In this document: piece after piece, positions 13,524 through 15,601 of the stretch | Layout of the letters: the number at the start of each line of letters is the position of its first letter | How positions within the stretch are numbered: position 1 is the first letter of the stretch | Assembly (NCBI GenBank): GCA_003021335.1 | Contig: PXQL01000046.1 | Span: 1 to 15,601, forward strand | Source of the DNA: Halobacteriales archaeon QH_10_67_13 | Lineage (GTDB): Archaea; Halobacteriota; Halobacteria; Halobacteriales; Haloarculaceae | Reading direction: 5' to 3' | DNA length: 15,601 nt | Notes under the pieces: generated by a model | Told to the model about the DNA's origin: nothing | Databases searched by the model: none | The model's input: the letters and a program-made list of their open reading frames with translations, nothing else | Position numbers and translations under genes: made by a program

Positions 13524-14206
13524 CGCTCGGGGGCAATGTCCGTCCCGTCGTGTGCTCCTTCGACCGCGCGGGCAACGGCGTCGGGATCAGTCCCGTCGAC
13601 GACGACCGCTCGCAGCCCCGACCGCTGAAGGAGCTTCGCGGCCAGCAGATCGACCGGCGCATTGCTCCCGGCGGTCATCTCGATGTCAGCAATAACCTCA
13701 ATCAGCTCTTTGGGGGTCAGCTCGTCGAACCGGGTCGCGGTCGTGTCTTCGTCGGGATCGCCGTCGTAGACGCCGGCGACGCTCGTCGCAAACACCAACA
13801 GGTCGGCGCCGGTGTGCTCCGCGAGCGCCGTCGCGACCGCGTCGGTCGTGTGACCGGGAGCGGTACCCCCCATCACGGGGATGCTCCCGCGGCGCATCGC
13901 CTCCCGCGCGGCGTCGTGATCCGACGGCGGCGAGGACGTTGCGCGGTCGCCAAGTGCTCCGGCGAGCAGGCGGGCGTTCAGCCGCGTCGCCCCGATGCCG
14001 AGCTGGTCCAGCTCGATCTCGTTGGCACCGAGGTCTCGCCCCGCCTCGATGTACCGTCTGGCGGTCGGACCGCCGCCGACGACGACCCCCAAATCGTGAC
14101 CCGCCGCCACCAACTCCTCGAACATCCCGGCGTAGGCGGCCACGCGGGCCGAGTCGATCGACGGAACGGCGACGCTCCCGCCCACCGAGACAACGATTTT
14201 CATCAT
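13520..14206 (-). CDS. pyrH: UMP kinase (archaeal amino acid kinase fold)
   Basis: 228 residues (227 if the second ATG at 14203 is used). It phosphorylates UMP to UDP with ATP. Motifs of the amino acid kinase fold are in order: VVSVGGSV with GG at 9-10, VVGGGPTARRYI at 42-53, the UMP-site helix LDQLGIGATRLNARLL, PVMGGTAPGHTTD at about 110-122, ATSVAGVYDGDP at 140-151 and the closing SNAPVDLLAAKLLQRSG and DGTDPD. The gene looks intact. A CTTAAG TATA-like box is centred 25 nt before the ATG at 14206. Its stop overlaps the lysS start (ATGA at 13520-13523), so the two form an operon with likely translational coupling; I recall the pair pyrH-lysS next to a site-2 protease gene as a common haloarchaeal arrangement, which this window repeats. 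Confidence 0.92.
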   Translation of the reverse strand: MMKIVVSVGGSVAVPSIDSARVAAYAGMFEELVAAGHDLGVVVGGGPTARRYIEAGRDLGANEIELDQLGIGATRLNARLLAGALGDRATSSPPSDHDAAREAMRRGSIPVMGGTAPGHTTDAVATALAEHTGADLLVFATSVAGVYDGDPDEDTTATRFDELTPKELIEVIADIEMTAGSNAPVDLLAAKLLQRSGLRAVVVDGTDPDAVARAVEGAHDGTDIAPER

Positions 14207-14228
14207 CCTTCGATAGCCGCGAGCGGTT

Positions 14229-14234
14229 CTTAAG
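14229..14234 (-). promoter_or_regulatory. TATA-like box for the pyrH-lysS operon
   Basis: CTTAAG is centred about 25 nt before the ATG at 14206. Confidence 0.45.
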
Positions 14235-14275
14235 CGTTGTCAAGCCGGCCGCGCCCGAGTCGCGAGCGCCGCTAT

Positions 14276-14313
14276 GGGCGCAGAAACCGGCAATGAAGGC
14301 CGGTTTCTCGCCC
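14276..14313. repeat. Strong intergenic hairpin upstream of pyrH
   Basis: AGAAACCGGC (14282-14291) pairs perfectly with GCCGGTTTCT (14299-14308) around a 7-nt loop. The stem extends by GGGCG (14276-14280) with CGCCC (14309-14313) across a single bulged C, giving 15 pairs in all. It lies between the divergent pyrH and DUF7123-type genes, so it is not an obvious terminator for either. It could be part of a small RNA, a remnant of a hairpin-ended mobile element, or a regulator-binding site. Confidence 0.6.
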
Positions 14314-14351
14314 TGTCGTCCCGGATTTCACGAGCCATCGACGGTCCGACA

Positions 14352-14409
14352 AAACGGGTTAAGATGCCCGTATAAACGCTTTCCGGATAGCATAAACGGT
14401 TCTAAAACG
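14352..14409 (+). repeat. Four same-strand AAACG motifs at near-helical spacing
   Basis: AAACG occurs at 14352, 14374, 14394 and 14405, that is 22, 20 and 11 nt apart (about 2, 2 and 1 helical turns). The middle two extend to ATAAACG. They lie about 60-120 nt before the TATA box of the DUF7123-type gene and might be activator or repressor sites; the middle two could alternatively be TATA-like elements. Confidence 0.3.
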
Positions 14410-14465
14410 TCTCGCAGCCGTGCCATCGCGGTGAAAGGAGCCGAATCGAGCCAAAGCTTCGTCCA

Positions 14466-14472
14466 TTTATAT
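14466..14472 (+). promoter_or_regulatory. TATA box for the DUF7123-type gene
   Basis: TTTATAT lies about 38 nt before the ATG at 14507, predicting transcription start near 14495 and a leader of about 10 nt. It also overlaps the alternative ATG at 14471, which argues against that ATG as the start. Confidence 0.6.
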
Positions 14473-14506
14473 GTCTATCCGGGGTATCGTATCTGCTGGA
14501 GCGAAC

Positions 14507-14770
14507 ATGAGCGCAACACAGCCCTCCGTCGAGGAATCGGCCACGGACGACGACGGTAGCTCGAAAGAGGAGCGACTCCGGTCGTTTCTCAAGGCAAGGG
14601 CCGAGAGCGGCGAACTGTACTTCAAGAGCAAGTTTATTTCCGACGAAGTCGGCCTCTCGCCGAAGGAGATCGGCGCGCTCATGGTCAAACTCAATGATTC
14701 TGCGGCCGAACTCCAGATCGAGAAGTGGTCGTATACGGGCGCGACGACCTGGCGCGTCGAGCGGACCTGA
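14507..14770 (+). CDS. DUF7123-type small haloarchaeal protein
   Basis: 87 residues of unknown biochemical function. After an acidic, disordered-looking leader of about 20 residues there is a compact helical domain: EERLRSFLKARAESGELYFKSKFISDEVGLSPKEIGALMVKL, then IEKWSYTGATTWRVER as the closing strands. The pattern (YFKS-(R/K)-x-I-(A/S)-x-(E/D)-x-GLS-x-KE-(V/I)-GA, then EKW-x-Y-x-x-x-TTW) is that of a conserved haloarchaeal family I recognise as DUF7123. The layout resembles a winged helix, so DNA binding is possible but is inference. The start at 14507 is preferred to the in-frame ATG at 14471 because that one lies inside the TATA box. It is divergent from pyrH and followed by the site-2 protease gene. 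Confidence 0.72.
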   Translation: MSATQPSVEESATDDDGSSKEERLRSFLKARAESGELYFKSKFISDEVGLSPKEIGALMVKLNDSAAELQIEKWSYTGATTWRVERT

Positions 14771-14911
14771 GGCTCCGTCGGCCCGCGAACACGGTAGTGA
14801 GACCCTCGCACCGACAGGAGAGCGTCCCCACGCGCGACTCCGGGGATTCCCGCTTCTCGGGGCCGCGCGGAACGGTAGGTTCATCCGGACTCACGGCGTA
14901 CATACGCATCA

Positions 14912-15601
14912 ATGAGCGGTAGCGACGCGCCGAACGGACTGCCCGGCGCCGCGGCGCTCGGCGGTCTCTTCGAGGTCTACGAGATCAGGACCGACGGCGA
15001 CACCGTGTTGTACGTCGGCGAACCGTCAGCGCCCGGAGGACGGGTCGAGCGGGAACTCTGGGAGACGTTCCGCGATCGCGGCTACGAGATCTCCCTCGAG
15101 CGCGGGTACCGCGAGACGGACGTGCCACTCTCGCGGGGCGAGCACGTTCTGGTCGCGAGGCCCCGATCACCCGGAGTCGAGGGCATCCCGTGGCGCAACG
15201 TTGCGCTGTTCGTGTTGACCGTCGCATCGACGCTGTTCGCGGGAGCCTTCTACTGGTACCAGGTTCCCCTGCTCGAGCAGCCCTGGCGGGCACTCGAAGC
15301 CTGGCCGTTCGTCGTGGCCATCGTGGGCGTGCTGGGGATCCACGAGCTGGGCCACTACGTTATGAGCCGGTATCACGGGGTGCAGGCCTCGCTGCCGTAT
15401 TTTATTCCCCTCCCGACCTACATCGGATCGATGGGGGCGGTCATCAGGATGCGCGGACGCATCCCGAACCGGAAGGCGCTGTTCGACATCGGCGTCGCGG
15501 GACCGCTCGCCGGGCTGGTCGCGACCGTCGTCGTGACCGCGATCGGTCTCCAGCTCGAGCCGCTGGGGGTCCAACAGACGGCGACCGAAGGCGAGGCTGC
15601 G
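14912..15601 (+). CDS. Site-2 protease family (M50) membrane metalloprotease, 3'-truncated by window edge
   Basis: The ATG at 14912 opens a frame that stays open to the last base (230 residues). Residues 18-85 form a soluble N-terminal domain with FEVYEIRTDGDTVLYVGEP and GEHVLVARPRSPG. Membrane segment 1 is at about 96-116, segment 2 at about 131-152 with the zinc-binding HELGHY motif (H144, E145, H148), and the conserved SRYHGVQASLPYFIPLP follows. Segment 3 starts near 190 with KALFDIGVAGPLAGLVATVVV. The second metal-ligand motif (NxxPxxxLDG) would lie beyond the window. This is the EGY1-like S2P group, which cuts peptides within the membrane; its substrate is unknown. No TATA box is evident in the 141 bp after the DUF7123-type gene, so read-through from it is possible. 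Confidence 0.88.
   Translation, partial: MSGSDAPNGLPGAAALGGLFEVYEIRTDGDTVLYVGEPSAPGGRVERELWETFRDRGYEISLERGYRETDVPLSRGEHVLVARPRSPGVEGIPWRNVALFVLTVASTLFAGAFYWYQVPLLEQPWRALEAWPFVVAIVGVLGIHELGHYVMSRYHGVQASLPYFIPLPTYIGSMGAVIRMRGRIPNRKALFDIGVAGPLAGLVATVVVTAIGLQLEPLGVQQTATEGEAA

Noticed and set aside
1..15601. Search for CRISPR repeats, rRNA, tRNA, intact transposases, integrases or toxin-antitoxin pairs
   Set aside because: No regularly spaced repeats, RNA gene signatures or such protein families were seen on either strand.

Overview
The window reads as chromosomal DNA of a halophilic archaeon (class Halobacteria). Three things point there: very high GC with strongly GC-biased third codon positions; acidic proteins such as the halobacterial-type [2Fe-2S] ferredoxin and a class I lysyl-tRNA synthetase; and TATA-like boxes about 25-28 nt before many start codons, as in leaderless haloarchaeal transcripts. 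No rRNA, tRNA, CRISPR array, prophage or intact insertion sequence was seen.

Layout. 1-2586 is gene-poor: the tail of an unrecognised gene, an open frame without a start, a LolA-like envelope protein that is cut short with its C-terminal domain stranded in another frame, then about 730 bp without a convincing gene. 2587-7063 holds the ferredoxin (-), hisA (+), a 2'-5' RNA ligase-type protein (-), a 61-residue membrane protein (-), an ornithine cyclodeaminase/alanine dehydrogenase (+), a Usp-GNAT pair (-) and a DUF5806-type gene (+). 7100-7559 is a decayed gene carrying a palindromic insert. 7556-11508 holds the pair lplA-pyrC (-), a DHH/RecJ-like nuclease (+) and a DUF5807-type gene (-). 11596-15601 holds a PPOX flavin/F420-type protein (+), the operon pyrH-lysS (-), a small DUF7123-type protein (+) and the start of a membrane site-2 protease (+).

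Functionally this is mostly housekeeping: histidine (hisA) and pyrimidine (pyrC, pyrH) synthesis, lysine tRNA charging (lysS), lipoate attachment (lplA), DNA/RNA metabolism (DHH nuclease, RNA ligase family), electron transfer (ferredoxin) and stress (Usp). Genes are packed tightly, with ATGA overlaps inside operons and two convergent pairs whose stop codons share one CTAG.

The most striking feature is damage. At least six conserved genes lack internal segments of roughly 8-35 residues or change frame at a sharp point: the LolA-like gene, hisA, the GNAT, the DUF5806-type gene, the DUF7522-like gene, and lysS twice. LysS is normally essential, so the simplest explanation is a recurrent assembly or sequencing defect. 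True deletion is possible, and reads would settle it. I found no obvious new defence or mobile system. The best candidates for novelty are the 48-nt in-frame palindromic insert at 7356-7403, the palindrome shared by the usp/DUF5806 divergent promoters, and the hairpin plus phased AAACG motifs ahead of the DUF7123-type gene.
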